Of a stretch of 43,301 nt of DNA, positions 34,107 to 43,257 are shown in pieces; the first letter of the stretch is position 1; every line of letters starts with the position of its first letter. Under the pieces are notes generated by a model. That model was not told the DNA's origin, searched no databases, and saw nothing but the letters and a program-made list of their open reading frames with translations. The DNA comes from Candidatus Methanofrustulum fimipullorum. GTDB taxonomy: Archaea > Halobacteriota > Methanosarcinia > Methanosarcinales > Methanosarcinaceae. Made by a program: the position numbers and the translations under genes. The stretch spans positions 1-43,301 of the forward strand of contig JAAYST010000084.1 in assembly GCA_012518265.1 (NCBI GenBank), read 5' to 3'.

Positions 34107-34159
34107 AGACCTGTCCGAAGGACAGGTCTAACTAAAGGCCCTTCGCAAAGCGAAGGGCC
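34107..34159. other. Two adjacent GC-rich hairpins
   Basis: AGACCTGTCC-GAA-GGACAGGTCT (34107-34129) and GGCCCTTCGC-AAA-GCGAAGGGCC (34137-34159) each form a 10-bp perfect stem. They stand out in an otherwise AT-rich tract. Neither has a T-run, so they are not ordinary terminators; a structured RNA or protein-binding site is possible. Confidence 0.55.
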
Positions 34160-34186
34160 AATTAAAAAACAGACCAAGAAAAAAAT

Positions 34187-34218
34187 AAAAAAATCGGCTC
34201 TCTAACGCCGATTTTTTT
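34187..34218 (-). terminator. Terminator downstream of the eS6 gene
   Basis: A 12-bp inverted repeat (AAAAAAATCGGC and its complement, 8-nt loop) located 11 nt beyond the eS6 stop on the minus strand and ending there in a T-run. Confidence 0.7.
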
Positions 34219-34228
34219 TGGGGGAGAC

Positions 34229-34663
34229 TTATTCTTCCGCTTCTTCTGTTGCTTCGGTTTCTTCTTCAGCTTCTTCTTCTTCGGGTTCGAGTCCCAAGAG
34301 TTTTTCAACAGATTTGGGTCCGTATTCCGCAATTTTTGCGTTTACTTGGATTGTGTCAACTGAAATTTCATTTCCGTATATGAATTTTCTTCTTCTTTGA
34401 CCTTTGATTTTCGGTTTAAAACCGATTCCGGTTGCGGCCAAGATTCTTCTTTTGGCAGGCCCTTGCAAATCTTTTTTCATAACAAAGCCCGTTTTGCTGG
34501 ATCCGCCCGTTATTGTAATTTTATAGCCGGGAAGACCTATAGATTCACCGTCAAAAGTTGATCCGATTGTTTTTCCTCTCAACGATGCGGTTTGTTCGTC
34601 GTTTAATTCCATTTTGTATGTTTTTCCTGTCTCGGGATTTCCGAGTGATAACTTAATTGACAT
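34229..34663 (-). CDS. rps6e: Ribosomal protein eS6 (S6e)
   Basis: A 144-residue small-subunit ribosomal protein. It has the family pattern IKLSLGNPETGKTYKMEL at the start, then RGKTIGSTFDGESIGLPGYK, ITGGSSKTGFVMKKDL and KGQRRRKFIYGNEIS. The C-terminal 25 residues are almost only Glu/Ala/Thr, an acidic tail longer than in most archaeal eS6. I chose ATG 34663, preceded by AAAGGTGG; the open frame extends three codons further. Stop is TAA. The 440-bp region to aIF2-beta holds only AT-rich repeats, so it is probably transcribed from its own promoter. Confidence 0.93.
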   Translation of the reverse strand: MSIKLSLGNPETGKTYKMELNDEQTASLRGKTIGSTFDGESIGLPGYKITITGGSSKTGFVMKKDLQGPAKRRILAATGIGFKPKIKGQRRRKFIYGNEISVDTIQVNAKIAEYGPKSVEKLLGLEPEEEEAEEETEATEEAEE

Positions 34664-34959
34664 TTTTTCCACCTTTAAATATAAAATAAAGCATTAAAAA
34701 ATTTAATGAAATAAAATATAAAAAAATATAAAAAATTAAATATCTATAAAGCCAAAACAACAGTTATTTCAATTTATAAATCGTGATAAAAAATAAATAA
34801 CCAACAATCTAAAATTAAGAATAAATTCAATAACCGAATTCGATTGACAGATCGATTAATAGAATTTAAATAACGTGTCGGCTGTAAAAAAATATTTTAA
34901 ATAAAAATATGAGAATAAAAAAGTATTCCGTCGTCGTATTATTTTAAAAAGGGGTTTGT

Positions 34960-35100
34960 TGTATATATACTTTTTGTTTTTGATTTGTTTTTATTGTTTT
35001 GTTTTATTTTTGTTTTTTTTTATTTTTATTGTTTTGTTTTATTTTTGTTTTTTTTTATTTTTATTGTTTGTTTGTTTTTTTGCTTTTTTTATTTTATATT
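34960..35100. repeat. T-rich low-complexity tract between aIF2-beta and eS6
   Basis: Runs of TTTTATTTTTGTTTTT-type units, repeated at roughly 35-nt distance, directly follow the aIF2-beta stop on the minus strand (where they read as A-rich). The remainder of 34664-35103 is AT-rich with no gene visible; it must contain the eS6 promoter. Confidence 0.65.
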
Positions 35101-35103
35101 TTT

Positions 35104-35721
35104 TCAAACTTTTTCAGCAAATGCCAAATATCCTGTAATCTTTTTAATTTTAATTTTCAGATTTTCACCTTTTGCGGCGTCCGGAACAAATATCGTAAAT
35201 TTATCGTACTTTGCAATTCCGTCGCCTTTTGATCCTACGGCTTCGATAGTAACGTCGTATGTTTCTCCTTCATTAAGGGCGATTTCTTGTCTGTGTTCTA
35301 CTTGTCTTTTCTTAACAGGTCTGTGTGCACCGCATGCGGCACATTTCAATACTAAAACGCGGTCGACTTTTTCAAGAGATGTATCCGGTCTGTTACATTC
35401 GGAACACATAACATATTCGTCAACGTATGCTCTTATGTTTGAATCAATTTGCTCTCGAGTAAATCTGCCTTGAAAGATTGATCTTAATCCTTCAATTTTC
35501 CCGGCAGTTCCGAGTTCTCTTGTCAAGAATTTCATAAAATGGTCGTGGTCTCTTCTAAGTGTGTCGGCAACAGACGAAAAGTTTTCAAAAACCGTAGTTT
35601 TTCCTTCCGGAAATATTTTAGCTTCAGGAATTGTAAAACGTTCAGATTCAATATCTTCTTCAGGAAGTTGTTCTATTGCGCGATTAAGTAAGTTTTCATA
35701 AGCTTTGTCGATAGCAGTCAT
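35104..35721 (-). CDS. eif2b: Translation initiation factor aIF2 subunit beta, with TRAM domain
   Basis: A 205-residue factor that is part of the trimeric complex bringing initiator tRNA to the ribosome. The N-terminal helix ([15 protein letters not shown]) is followed by the central domain ([20 protein letters not shown], then [20 protein letters not shown]). The C4 zinc ribbon reads CSEC and CAAC. The last 60 residues form a TRAM domain ([29 protein letters not shown]), an added RNA-binding part known in Methanosarcinales versions. AAAGGAGATC precedes ATG 35721. Stop is TGA. Confidence 0.93.
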   Translation of the reverse strand: MTAIDKAYENLLNRAIEQLPEEDIESERFTIPEAKIFPEGKTTVFENFSSVADTLRRDHDHFMKFLTRELGTAGKIEGLRSIFQGRFTREQIDSNIRAYVDEYVMCSECNRPDTSLEKVDRVLVLKCAACGAHRPVKKRQVEHRQEIALNEGETYDVTIEAVGSKGDGIAKYDKFTIFVPDAAKGENLKIKIKKITGYLAFAEKV

Positions 35722-35845
35722 AAAATGATCTCCTTTTTTAATTAAAATAATAATTCTAAGAATTGTATTTAAAGTATAAAATAAGATGCTTTTTAAATTT
35801 ATATTATACCTTTTAAATTCTTTTATTTTTTATTTTGTTGATTTT

Positions 35846-37276
35846 TTAAATATTCGGGTTTTTATATACTCTTTCCAATGAATTTATTACATAAGTTCCC
35901 AGTGTATAGCTCACTGTAACTACAATCAGGTCGCCGATAAGCATACCTATCCAAACTCCTATAAGTCCGTAACCGAGTACATATCCTAATACAAAAGCGA
36001 AAGGCACTTCAAGAATACTTCTTATAATCGTTGTAAACAGTGAAAGATTTCCCAATCTTACACCTTGGAATATTGATGATGTAATTACATTTACCGGAAT
36101 CATTACGTAGAAAAATACCATGATTTTTAAAAACATTGTCAATCCGTCATGTAATTCAACAGATCCGTTTATTGCTGTAAATATGTATGAAATTTGTCCT
36201 GCAAATACAAAAAATATAAGGCCGATTATAAACTCTATACCGATTCCTAATTTTATAGAATATTTGTATAAGTCTCTTAGTTTCGGAATATTCTTCTCCC
36301 CGTATGAAACTCCTGCTAAAGTAATCATTGCTATTGCAAGACCTTGTGTCGGTATAATTCCTATTGAAACTATTTTCCAACCCGTTGTGAAAATAGAAGC
36401 ACCGACAGTTCCTCCTATTAAAAGTACAGTTGCGTTTAATAAAATCGAGGAAATTGACATTGTAAACTGTGTAAACGATGCCGGAACACCGACTACCAAT
36501 ATTTCTTTTAATATGTCTTTTTTAAATTTGAAATTTCTCAAATCAATTTGAACAAATGTGTCTTTTTTAATTAAAAGCCAATAAATAAATGCTATACAGG
36601 AAATTGCCATCGACAAAGCACCCGCATATGCCGCTCCGTCAACTCCCAAACCCAATCCGAAATCGTAAATGAAAAACGGATCAAGTATTACATTTAAAAT
36701 CGCACCGAACGCAATCGCATACATCGGACGCTTTGTATCTCCTTCTCCTCTCATTATTGAATTTCCGACAGATGATACAAAAATGAAAATAGATGCGGCC
36801 AATGTTATATTTGTATAGCTTGTAGCAACCGAAGTTAAGGACGGATCAGTTCCCATAAGCTCAAAAACTTTTCCTGTAAACGGCATATATACAAATGAAA
36901 CAAAGCTTAAGAGAACTGCCAATACAATACCGTGAGTTGCAATTTGGTTTGCTTTCGTTCTGTTTCTTTCTCCGATTGCTCTTGAAATCCCTGCACTTGC
37001 ACCGGTTCCTATACCCATTGCTATTCCTACAACTATCATATAAATTGGAAAAGCAACGCCTACCGCCGCAAGAGCTTCATCTCCAAGCCCTGCAACCCAA
37101 AACGTATTTACAATATTATATGAAGATTGAAACAGTAGAGTAAGTATTACAGGAATTGATAATTTTATAAGAGCTTTTTTCTGATTTCCTAAAAGCTCAC
37201 GTACACCCTTAGTTTCCTCAAACTTTTTTTCATAAATTTTATCTTCACTTTCCGCATTACTCCCTTTCCTGCCCAT
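35846..37276 (-). CDS. MATE family multidrug/Na+ antiporter
   Basis: A 476-residue transporter with 12 membrane helices in two halves. Typical are LSIPVILTLLFQSSYNIVNT near 35-55, GIGTGASAGISRAIGERNRT near 85-105 and GEGDTKRPMYAIAFGAILNV near 175. MATE proteins export drugs or metabolites in exchange for Na+ or H+. I chose the ATG at 37276 (MGRKGSNAES), preceded by GAGGAGG. The open frame extends 31 codons upstream, but that part reads through the promoter repeats and is not family-like. Stop is TAA. The upstream direct repeats may regulate it. Confidence 0.88.
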   Translation of the reverse strand: MGRKGSNAESEDKIYEKKFEETKGVRELLGNQKKALIKLSIPVILTLLFQSSYNIVNTFWVAGLGDEALAAVGVAFPIYMIVVGIAMGIGTGASAGISRAIGERNRTKANQIATHGIVLAVLLSFVSFVYMPFTGKVFELMGTDPSLTSVATSYTNITLAASIFIFVSSVGNSIMRGEGDTKRPMYAIAFGAILNVILDPFFIYDFGLGLGVDGAAYAGALSMAISCIAFIYWLLIKKDTFVQIDLRNFKFKKDILKEILVVGVPASFTQFTMSISSILLNATVLLIGGTVGASIFTTGWKIVSIGIIPTQGLAIAMITLAGVSYGEKNIPKLRDLYKYSIKLGIGIEFIIGLIFFVFAGQISYIFTAINGSVELHDGLTMFLKIMVFFYVMIPVNVITSSIFQGVRLGNLSLFTTIIRSILEVPFAFVLGYVLGYGLIGVWIGMLIGDLIVVTVSYTLGTYVINSLERVYKNPNI

Positions 37277-37334
37277 AAAAACAAAAACCCTCCTCACGCT
37301 ATTTTTATAAAAATGTTTATTATGATATCTAATC

Positions 37335-37404
37335 ATGCAATTAAATAATGTAATTATATAATGATGCAATTAAAAAATGCACTTAATGATGCAATTAAAA
37401 AATG
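37335..37404 (-). promoter_or_regulatory. Three direct repeats ATGCAATTAAA(A/T)AATG upstream of the MATE gene
   Basis: Near-identical 16-mers at 37335, 37364 and 37389. They lie 60-130 bp upstream of the MATE start, before which no other gene of the same strand lies closer than the sirtuin terminator. They may be operator sites or simple slippage repeats. Confidence 0.4.
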
Positions 37405-37416
37405 CAATATTTTTTA

Positions 37417-37449
37417 TTTAAAATGCCGGACGATGTCCGGCATTTTAAA
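37417..37449 (-). terminator. Terminator of the sirtuin gene
   Basis: A 15-bp perfect inverted repeat (TTTAAAATGCCGGAC, GAT loop) lies 87 bp past the sirtuin stop on the minus strand and is followed there by a T/A-rich run. Confidence 0.65.
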
Positions 37450-37535
37450 TATGAGCTTTTCTCACTTTTTGTTATAAAGCTCAAAAATTATAAAAAAAAT
37501 GTTTATCGGCTTATGGCCTTCAATCTTCAAACAAT

Positions 37536-38285
37536 TTAAATTTTTAAATCTTTTGTTACGTATTTCATTACTTTTCCTATCGATTCGTTTATAACGATGT
37601 CGGCTTGGTAATCATACGGGGTCGTGCTCATGTTAATTATTATTAACTCATTTCCTTTATAGAATCTTATGAGTCCTGCTGCGGGATGAACTGTAAGCGA
37701 AGTTCCTCCAATAATGAGCGTTTTTGCATTCATTATATATTCAATCGCTCTTGTCATAACTTCGTTATCAAGGCTTTCTTCATAAAGAACGACGTCCGGT
37801 TTTACCATACCGCCGCATTCGTCGCATAAAGGCAGATTTTCATTTTTTAAAATGTATTCCAAATCAAAAAATTTATTGCATTTCATGCAATAGTTCGAAT
37901 GAACGGTTCCGTGAAGTTCAAGTACGTTTTTCGTTCCCGCTTTTTGATGAAGCCCGTCTATATTTTGAGTGATAACGGCTTTAAGTTTTCCGCTTTTTTC
38001 AAGTTTCGTCAAAGCTTTATGTGACTCGTTCGGCTCGGCATTCGGAAATATCATTTTTTTAGTGTAAAATTCATAAAAAATTTCAGGTTCGGTAACAAAA
38101 CAGGTGTGGCTGATGATTCTTTCAACCGGAATATTGTCTTTTCTTTTTTCGTTATAAAGCCCGCCGCTACCTCTAAAGTCCGGAATATTGCTTTCTGTCG
38201 AAACACCCGCTCCTCCGAAAAACACAATGTTGTCCGATTCGTTTATAATTTTTCTTAAAAGTTCTATTTGTTCCGTTTGATCCAT
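37536..38285 (-). CDS. Sir2 family NAD-dependent protein deacylase
   Basis: A 249-residue sirtuin. The NAD-binding motif is GGAGVSTESNIPDFRG at about 24-39, and the catalytic segment TQNIDGLHQKAG lies near 105-116 with the active-site His in ELHGTVHSNYC. Four zinc cysteines are found in CMKC and CDEC. GGTSLTVHPAAGL marks the second NAD-binding stretch. It removes acyl groups from lysines, in archaea for example from the chromatin protein Alba. I chose ATG 38285; the open frame has a GTG three codons earlier, which is part of the likely GTGA ribosome-binding site. Stop is TAA. Confidence 0.93.
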   Translation of the reverse strand: MDQTEQIELLRKIINESDNIVFFGGAGVSTESNIPDFRGSGGLYNEKRKDNIPVERIISHTCFVTEPEIFYEFYTKKMIFPNAEPNESHKALTKLEKSGKLKAVITQNIDGLHQKAGTKNVLELHGTVHSNYCMKCNKFFDLEYILKNENLPLCDECGGMVKPDVVLYEESLDNEVMTRAIEYIMNAKTLIIGGTSLTVHPAAGLIRFYKGNELIIINMSTTPYDYQADIVINESIGKVMKYVTKDLKI

Positions 38286-38392
38286 TTTTGTCACATATTG
38301 TTTATCATTTATATTTTTTTATAATAATATTTTATTCATAATTTTTTTATTTTTATCTATTATTTTTATATTTTTATTTAAATAATATACTT

Positions 38393-39895
38393 TCAGTAGA
38401 ATATTATATCTTTCGGCATATCGCCAAATCTGTTTCTAAACGTCTCGGGCCATTTTGTTTCATCCAAACCGTGCTGTGCTAAAAATACGGCTGCCCAGCG
38501 TTCAAGACCGACGCCCGAACATCCGCTCCAAAGTTCATCTCCGCTTTGAAGTTTCACATTAAATCCGCTCGGATATTTGTCTCCGTTTATGCTGAGATTT
38601 TGAAACTCGAGCCATTCTCCGTTTTCTCCTTTGTACGGAAGCGGAGCCTCGTAATCGGTTGTTCCAACTCTTTTTTCATTTGAGAGTCCTACAAGTCCTT
38701 CCTGTGCCATAAACCAGGGTGTAACCCATGCTTTTCTCCATTTCAGTTGAAGAATGTCGTTAAATATTTTCATATATTGTTCATGAAGCTTATCGGCAAC
38801 ATCAACAGTTTGTTCCGGCTTTCCTATCCATACAAGTTCAATTCTATGAAACTCGTCAACACGTTCTATTCCGTGTATCCCGCCGCTTTCATATCGGTGA
38901 GACGTACCAGATCTGTCAAAAATCTTTATAGGAACGCTTTCGTTTGCGATTGTAGTTCCTTGGAAATATGTCCACGCAGGCGGACATTGCGCATAGCACA
39001 TTCCGCCAATCGGCTCGGTAATTTTATCTTTTAAAAGGTGTGTCGGGACTTCATGCGTTACTTTGTAGTAGTCCATTACATCTTCCCAGTATTCAGGGTC
39101 CCTTGTTTTCGGTGCACAGACATAATAAATTTCCGGATAAATTCCTTTTGCATGTCCGGATTGCTTCCAAATATCCCACATAACAAGCTTCGGGAAAATC
39201 ATTTCTTCAAATCCGAGCGGCTTTACCAACTCATCAATTACAATTTGTTCAAAAGTTCTAAATAGTTTTGTAATTTTTGGACCGTGTACCCATTGTCCTC
39301 TGCCGACACCTCTTTTTAGCCAGCCATTTTCCAACATATCTTCTGTCGGGTCTTTGAAATATTCAAATTCTTTATCTTCACTTTCCCAAAGTAAATTCCA
39401 GTGTTCCGCTTTTGCACCGTAGTCATCTTGTTTTAATTTATCTTCTATGAGACTTAATATTCTGTCAGGAACTCTGTTTCTCATTTCAGACTCGCCCATC
39501 TCGAGTTCCAACTCCAACATATTATTTTCAAATGTAACCGATTTGACATACGGAATGTTTTTATTTTTAAGGCCTTTGTCTGCAGGCAAACGAATTTTAA
39601 ATTCTTCAGCTTCAATTCCTCTTATTCCAATCCTGTATTTTTTTCCAAGCAAATCGGCAAGAGGTTTTTTAAGCCTTGCTATTGCATCATGCGATCTTAC
39701 ATATCGGCCGGAGACTATAGTTATAAAAATGCCGCTGTCCGACAAATTCCATTCCGTTATTTTAGCCCCTTCCCCTTCAGGCGCTCCTTTTGTCAGTATC
39801 GTTTTTTCGGCATCGGTAAGCAATTGTTCAATTTCTTGCTTTGCATCTTTAGGATCTGCACTCGTCTTTAAACAGGATCTCAAATAAAATTCCAT
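38393..39895 (-). CDS. serS: Seryl-tRNA synthetase, methanogenic (type 2) form
   Basis: A 500-residue enzyme of the rare SerRS type found almost only in methanogens, unlike the bacterial and eukaryotic type. The N-terminal tRNA-binding domain begins [20 protein letters not shown]. The catalytic core has [20 protein letters not shown] near 295-315, with the Cys residues that bind the active-site zinc. Motif 2-like [20 protein letters not shown] and motif 3-like [20 protein letters not shown] follow. It charges tRNA(Ser) and so also starts selenocysteine and related routes where present. GGAAGAT precedes ATG 39895. Stop is TGA. This gene is one of the best taxonomic markers in the window. Confidence 0.96.
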   Translation of the reverse strand: MEFYLRSCLKTSADPKDAKQEIEQLLTDAEKTILTKGAPEGEGAKITEWNLSDSGIFITIVSGRYVRSHDAIARLKKPLADLLGKKYRIGIRGIEAEEFKIRLPADKGLKNKNIPYVKSVTFENNMLELELEMGESEMRNRVPDRILSLIEDKLKQDDYGAKAEHWNLLWESEDKEFEYFKDPTEDMLENGWLKRGVGRGQWVHGPKITKLFRTFEQIVIDELVKPLGFEEMIFPKLVMWDIWKQSGHAKGIYPEIYYVCAPKTRDPEYWEDVMDYYKVTHEVPTHLLKDKITEPIGGMCYAQCPPAWTYFQGTTIANESVPIKIFDRSGTSHRYESGGIHGIERVDEFHRIELVWIGKPEQTVDVADKLHEQYMKIFNDILQLKWRKAWVTPWFMAQEGLVGLSNEKRVGTTDYEAPLPYKGENGEWLEFQNLSINGDKYPSGFNVKLQSGDELWSGCSGVGLERWAAVFLAQHGLDETKWPETFRNRFGDMPKDIIFY

Positions 39896-40180
39896 TTTAT
39901 ATCTTCCACTTATAGTATTAGTATTTTATCAAATTTCGGTTTTTATGTATTTTTATATATATTTTTTGTATGTGTTTGCATGTGTTTTTTTTATGCGTGC
40001 TTAGTTTAATTCAATACTTTCACTATGCTTTTTTAATGTTTATATAATTACTCTTACTATTAATATTATTGCAAACCAATTAAAATAAATTACAATAAAT
40101 TAAAATCTTTAATAATCAACTTAAACCTTTAATTATATTACAGAATATTTATAAAATTTCAATTTTAGGGGGTAATAATT

Positions 40181-40426
40181 ATGAGTGATTTGGCTATTTT
40201 TTTTAAAAACAATTTAAATTTTGATGAAGACAATATTGAAAACATCGTTTTTGATTTAAACTCTCAAAATTTAAACTCCGACAGCCTTTTACAATATGAA
40301 TATGATATTGAGAATATAGATTCTGAAAATTTATTACAAAAAATCAATAAATTTGTAGAAAACGATTGGGAAGTTGTAGATATTTATTCTCATGCTCTTT
40401 TAATAAGAAGACAGTACGAGTTATAA
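40181..40426 (+). CDS. Small acidic protein of unknown function
   Basis: An 81-residue protein, rich in Asp, Glu, Asn and Leu, with no membrane segment. It contains NINSEN-like acidic repeats in the middle and ends WEVVDIYSHALLIRRQYEL. That end faintly resembles the small DUF4177-type fold (a Trp-Glu pair followed by a strand and basic end), but I do not claim membership. The strong AGGGGG before ATG 40181, and codon use like the neighbours, make it a real gene. It is divergent from serS and convergent with the KH gene, so it is monocistronic. Stop is TAA. Confidence 0.62.
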   Translation: MSDLAIFFKNNLNFDEDNIENIVFDLNSQNLNSDSLLQYEYDIENIDSENLLQKINKFVENDWEVVDIYSHALLIRRQYEL

Positions 40427-40459
40427 TCAAATTCCGATAGTTGTAATCAAATTCTCTAT

Positions 40460-41125
40460 TCAATTGTCAATATCTTCTTGCATATCATCAATAGATTCTT
40501 GCGTATCATTGACATCTTCTTGGACGCCGTCATCATCTTGTGTATCTTCATCTTCTTTCTCATCGTCAACGAATTCAATATTTCTATATGTATCTTGAAT
40601 TTGTCTTTTCATAATATCTTGGTGTTTCTTTTCAAGATAATTATAAACGGTTCCGTGATTTACTCCGTTTATAAGCATATCTATTGCAGTTCTTACAATT
40701 TGGTTTTGTTCGGGCGTTCCTATAAACGAGACGGTTTTTCCATATACCGATATATGTACACCGATAAGTTTTTCCATGATTTCTCTTGTTTTCCCGCCTC
40801 TTCCTATTATTCTTCCCTTAATCCTTTTTTGTTCTTTTTGAGTGCTCGTCGACTCCGATAAATCAATTATATCAAGCATAAGCATTTCGTCGTCAAACAA
40901 TGTAATTGCTTTTTCGGGACTAAATCCACGTCCGATTGCTTTTAACACGTCCACAGTTCTCATTTTTTGTATGGGGTCTCCCCCTTCGGGAAATTCTATA
41001 TTGCCGTTTGAACTGTCTACGGTAAATTCCGTTTTTATTCTCTTTTCAATATCTCTTTTAGTTTTGCCCCCCGGTCCTATTATTACAGCAATTCTTTCAA
41101 CGGGGACTTTCATATATTGTGTCAT
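40460..41125 (-). CDS. KH-domain RNA-binding protein, archaeal Dim2/Pno1-like
   Basis: A 221-residue protein with two KH domains. The first has AVIIGPGGKTKRDIEKRI (about 13-30), the second RIIGRGGKTREIMEKLIGVH (about 103-122). Archaeal Dim2 binds 3' ends of pre-16S rRNA and assists small-subunit maturation. The C-terminal 40 residues are an acidic repeat (QEDVNDTQESIDDMQEDIDN) beyond the usual length. The ATG at 41125 overlaps the stop of rio1 (ATGA) and has AGAGGAC before it. The pairing with a Rio kinase and aIF1A is conserved across archaea and marks a small-subunit biogenesis operon. Stop is TGA. Confidence 0.9.
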   Translation of the reverse strand: MTQYMKVPVERIAVIIGPGGKTKRDIEKRIKTEFTVDSSNGNIEFPEGGDPIQKMRTVDVLKAIGRGFSPEKAITLFDDEMLMLDIIDLSESTSTQKEQKRIKGRIIGRGGKTREIMEKLIGVHISVYGKTVSFIGTPEQNQIVRTAIDMLINGVNHGTVYNYLEKKHQDIMKRQIQDTYRNIEFVDDEKEDEDTQDDDGVQEDVNDTQESIDDMQEDIDN

Positions 41126-41925
41126 GTATTGTCCTCTTTTTTACCGACGGTTCTTTCTATAATATCTTTCGGAGATAATTCAATATCATATTTGCTAAAA
41201 AAGCGAATCATATTTTGCGCATCTCTGTATAAAAATTCATATGCATTCGGATGGTCTGTTGTTACTGCCTGTCCTACATCTATTATATACGGTATTCCTT
41301 TATCCGGATTCATAAGTATATTGTATTCGCTTAAATCGGAATGAATTAAATCTGCTTCATTGTACATTAAATTCATATATTGAAGAATAGTTTCAAAAGT
41401 ATTATTTACCTCTTCTCTTGTCATGTCGTAATCTCTTAGCTGCGGATATCGAACACCGTCTTTTCCTAAAAAAGACATAATCAAAATGTTTCTGTCAACA
41501 GCAATCGGCTCAGGTGAAGGTATTCCTATTCTATTTATTCTTTTTAAGTTTTGAAACTCTTTTCTTGCCCACGCAAATATCATTTTTTTCCGATCGTTTC
41601 CTATCGATTCGAAACGCCTGTCTTTTATGATGTACGGATCCATTAATTTAAATGTGCTTGCTGAAATTCTGTATATTTTTACAGCATACTCATTATCATC
41701 GTTTCCGGCAGCGTGAAATATATTTGCTTCTTTTCCTGTGCTTACCGATCCGCCCAGCTCTTTTATATATCCTTTTTTTGCAAAATTGTATAGCAGATGA
41801 AGTGTCGGTATGTCAAATACGTTCTCCTCTACTTTTAAAAACGAAGAATCTTTTTTAAAAACTCTATCCTTCTCTCTTTTGCTTTCAATTTTTCTCATTT
41901 TTTTTTCAATTCTTTTTGATTCCAT
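41122..41925 (-). CDS. rio1: RIO1-type serine kinase/ATPase
   Basis: A 267-residue kinase. It has the Rio1 flexible loop STGKEANIF at about 61-69, the catalytic-type Lys in YAVKIYRISASTFK and the catalytic loop HSDLSEYNIL with Asp and Asn. The metal-binding motif IIDVGQAV ends the core. The N-terminal 25 residues are a charged Lys/Arg/Glu helix. Rio1 acts in late maturation of the small ribosomal subunit. It sits between aIF1A (53 bp upstream) and the KH gene, whose ATG overlaps its stop. Stop is TGA. No autoregulatory site is evident. Confidence 0.94.
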   Translation of the reverse strand: MESKRIEKKMRKIESKREKDRVFKKDSSFLKVEENVFDIPTLHLLYNFAKKGYIKELGGSVSTGKEANIFHAAGNDDNEYAVKIYRISASTFKLMDPYIIKDRRFESIGNDRKKMIFAWARKEFQNLKRINRIGIPSPEPIAVDRNILIMSFLGKDGVRYPQLRDYDMTREEVNNTFETILQYMNLMYNEADLIHSDLSEYNILMNPDKGIPYIIDVGQAVTTDHPNAYEFLYRDAQNMIRFFSKYDIELSPKDIIERTVGKKEDNT

Positions 41926-41978
41926 TTTCTCCTCTATTTTCTCCTCATTTATTCTCGTTTTTATTTGTGTTTATTTTT

Positions 41979-42254
41979 TTACATTCTCAAATAGCCTTTT
42001 TTATCGAGCCATTCTACTTGAGGTTTTGTATATTTCCAAATAATGTCGGACTTTTCGTCTTGGAATTCCCATGGAACGGTAATTACTACATCACCTTCAT
42101 GGATCCATATTCTCTTCTTCATAGAACCCGGAATTCTTCCCATTCTTACGACTCCGTCCATACATCTCAATTTTAGTCTGTTTGCACCGAGTAAACTTTC
42201 AACAACTGCTAAAATCTCTCGGTCTTCTTTTCTTGGTATTCTTGCTCTTGTCAC
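41979..42254 (-). CDS. eif1A: Translation initiation factor aIF1A
   Basis: At least 91 residues of the OB-fold factor. [20 protein letters not shown] at about 22-41, [20 protein letters not shown] at about 46-65 and YTKPQVEWL are conserved. It binds the A site of the small subunit and helps start-codon selection. The given start is the GTG at 42254, the first canonical codon, but this lacks a good ribosome-binding site and would remove part of the usual basic N-terminal tail. The frame continues upstream to CTG 42290 ([11 protein letters not shown]) with AGAGGG 7 nt before it, so a non-canonical CTG (or ATA) start is likely. First gene of the aIF1A-rio1-KH operon. Stop is TAA. Confidence 0.9.
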   Translation of the reverse strand: MTRARIPRKEDREILAVVESLLGANRLKLRCMDGVVRMGRIPGSMKKRIWIHEGDVVITVPWEFQDEKSDIIWKYTKPQVEWLDKKGYLRM

Positions 42255-42290
42255 TACTTCCGGTTGCGGTTGTGTATTCTTTTCTGCCAG

Positions 42291-43257
42291 TATTAATCCC
42301 TCTTTAATTTAATTTTTTATATTGTTATTGTTATACTTTTCTTAAGTTATACTTTTCTTAAGTATCTGATTTTATTAAACAGACGCGTTGTGCATTTTAT
42401 CTGATTATAATAAACAATATAGTTATTACTATATTCATATAATTACACAGTCGGCGTTTTTTTTTTCTAAATATAATTATTACACTTTTTATATATTTAT
42501 AGATTATGCAATTTATCCATTAGCAATAATTATATTTCATTATAATATTATTTGAAATTTTATTGCTGATATTATTGAATTTTGATATTTTCACTTTTTA
42601 TTTTTACTTTAAGTTTCTCTTTATATTTTTTTTTATTTTTTTATTTTTTATTTTTTTTATTCATAGTCTAAAAAAGTTTAAATATCAGATAACTGTTATG
42701 TTATGTTCTCGAAATTTATTCAAATATGTAGTTAAGTTTATAACTTTTTCACTTTATTCATGAAATTTTTAAAACCATACTAGATCAAAACATTTATATA
42801 TGTTTTATCACTTTGTATATATTCCGCACAAAAACAAAAAGCGGAAATTACAAAATTACAAATATGTAATCGTCTATACAGATGATTCTTATTGTATATC
42901 CACCATTTTAGTGAGGTTTCTGAGTTTTTTCCGAAACTGATATGTGTTCTGATGTTTCGGTTAATTTCGGCGATATTTTCATAATTTTCATAAAACATGA
43001 AAAATGATCTTATCGTTTCGATTTTAACGGAAATAGCAATCAAAAGTGTCAAGTGAAGCAAACTTCAACAATTCAGTAGCGTCTTTAATTTTACTCAATT
43101 TTAAATTAAATTTTAAAACGGTATAAATTAACTTAGTTCTATCTGTTACGTTGGTGTTTATTCTTCCGCAAAATAACAATTCTTTTGACTTTAATTTTCC
43201 TAAACGATACAATAACAGTGTGCAGAGAAAGATTGACTGTAATTTTTCTATAAATTA
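42291..43257 (+). other. Gene-free region holding the aIF1A and rRNA promoters and the 16S leader
   Basis: About 960 bp of AT-rich DNA with no reading frame I accept. The left 100 bp must hold the aIF1A promoter (minus strand). The right part is the rRNA operon promoter and leader. The candidate reading frames at 42780-43212 have no family resemblance and lie in the leader. The upstream half of the processing stem for pre-16S must lie near 43190-43255, but I cannot pair it without the 3' side. Confidence 0.6.
42787..42800 (+). promoter_or_regulatory. Candidate rRNA operon promoter (BRE and TATA box)
   Basis: AAAACATTTATATA combines a BRE-like purine-rich AAAA and a consensus TATA box (TTTATATA at 42793-42800). 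Transcription would start near 42825 and give a leader of about 430 nt. A second TATA-like TTTAAATATC at about 42677 could be an additional promoter. Confidence 0.5.

Noticed and set aside
42780-43212. Two minus-strand frames of 93 and 62 residues
   Set aside because: They lie in the rRNA leader, antisense to it, with no ribosome-binding site and no recognisable family.
1-43257. tRNA genes
   Set aside because: I looked for T-loop patterns (GGTTCRA with matching stems) on both strands and saw none that fold into a cloverleaf; a covariance-model scan would be decisive.
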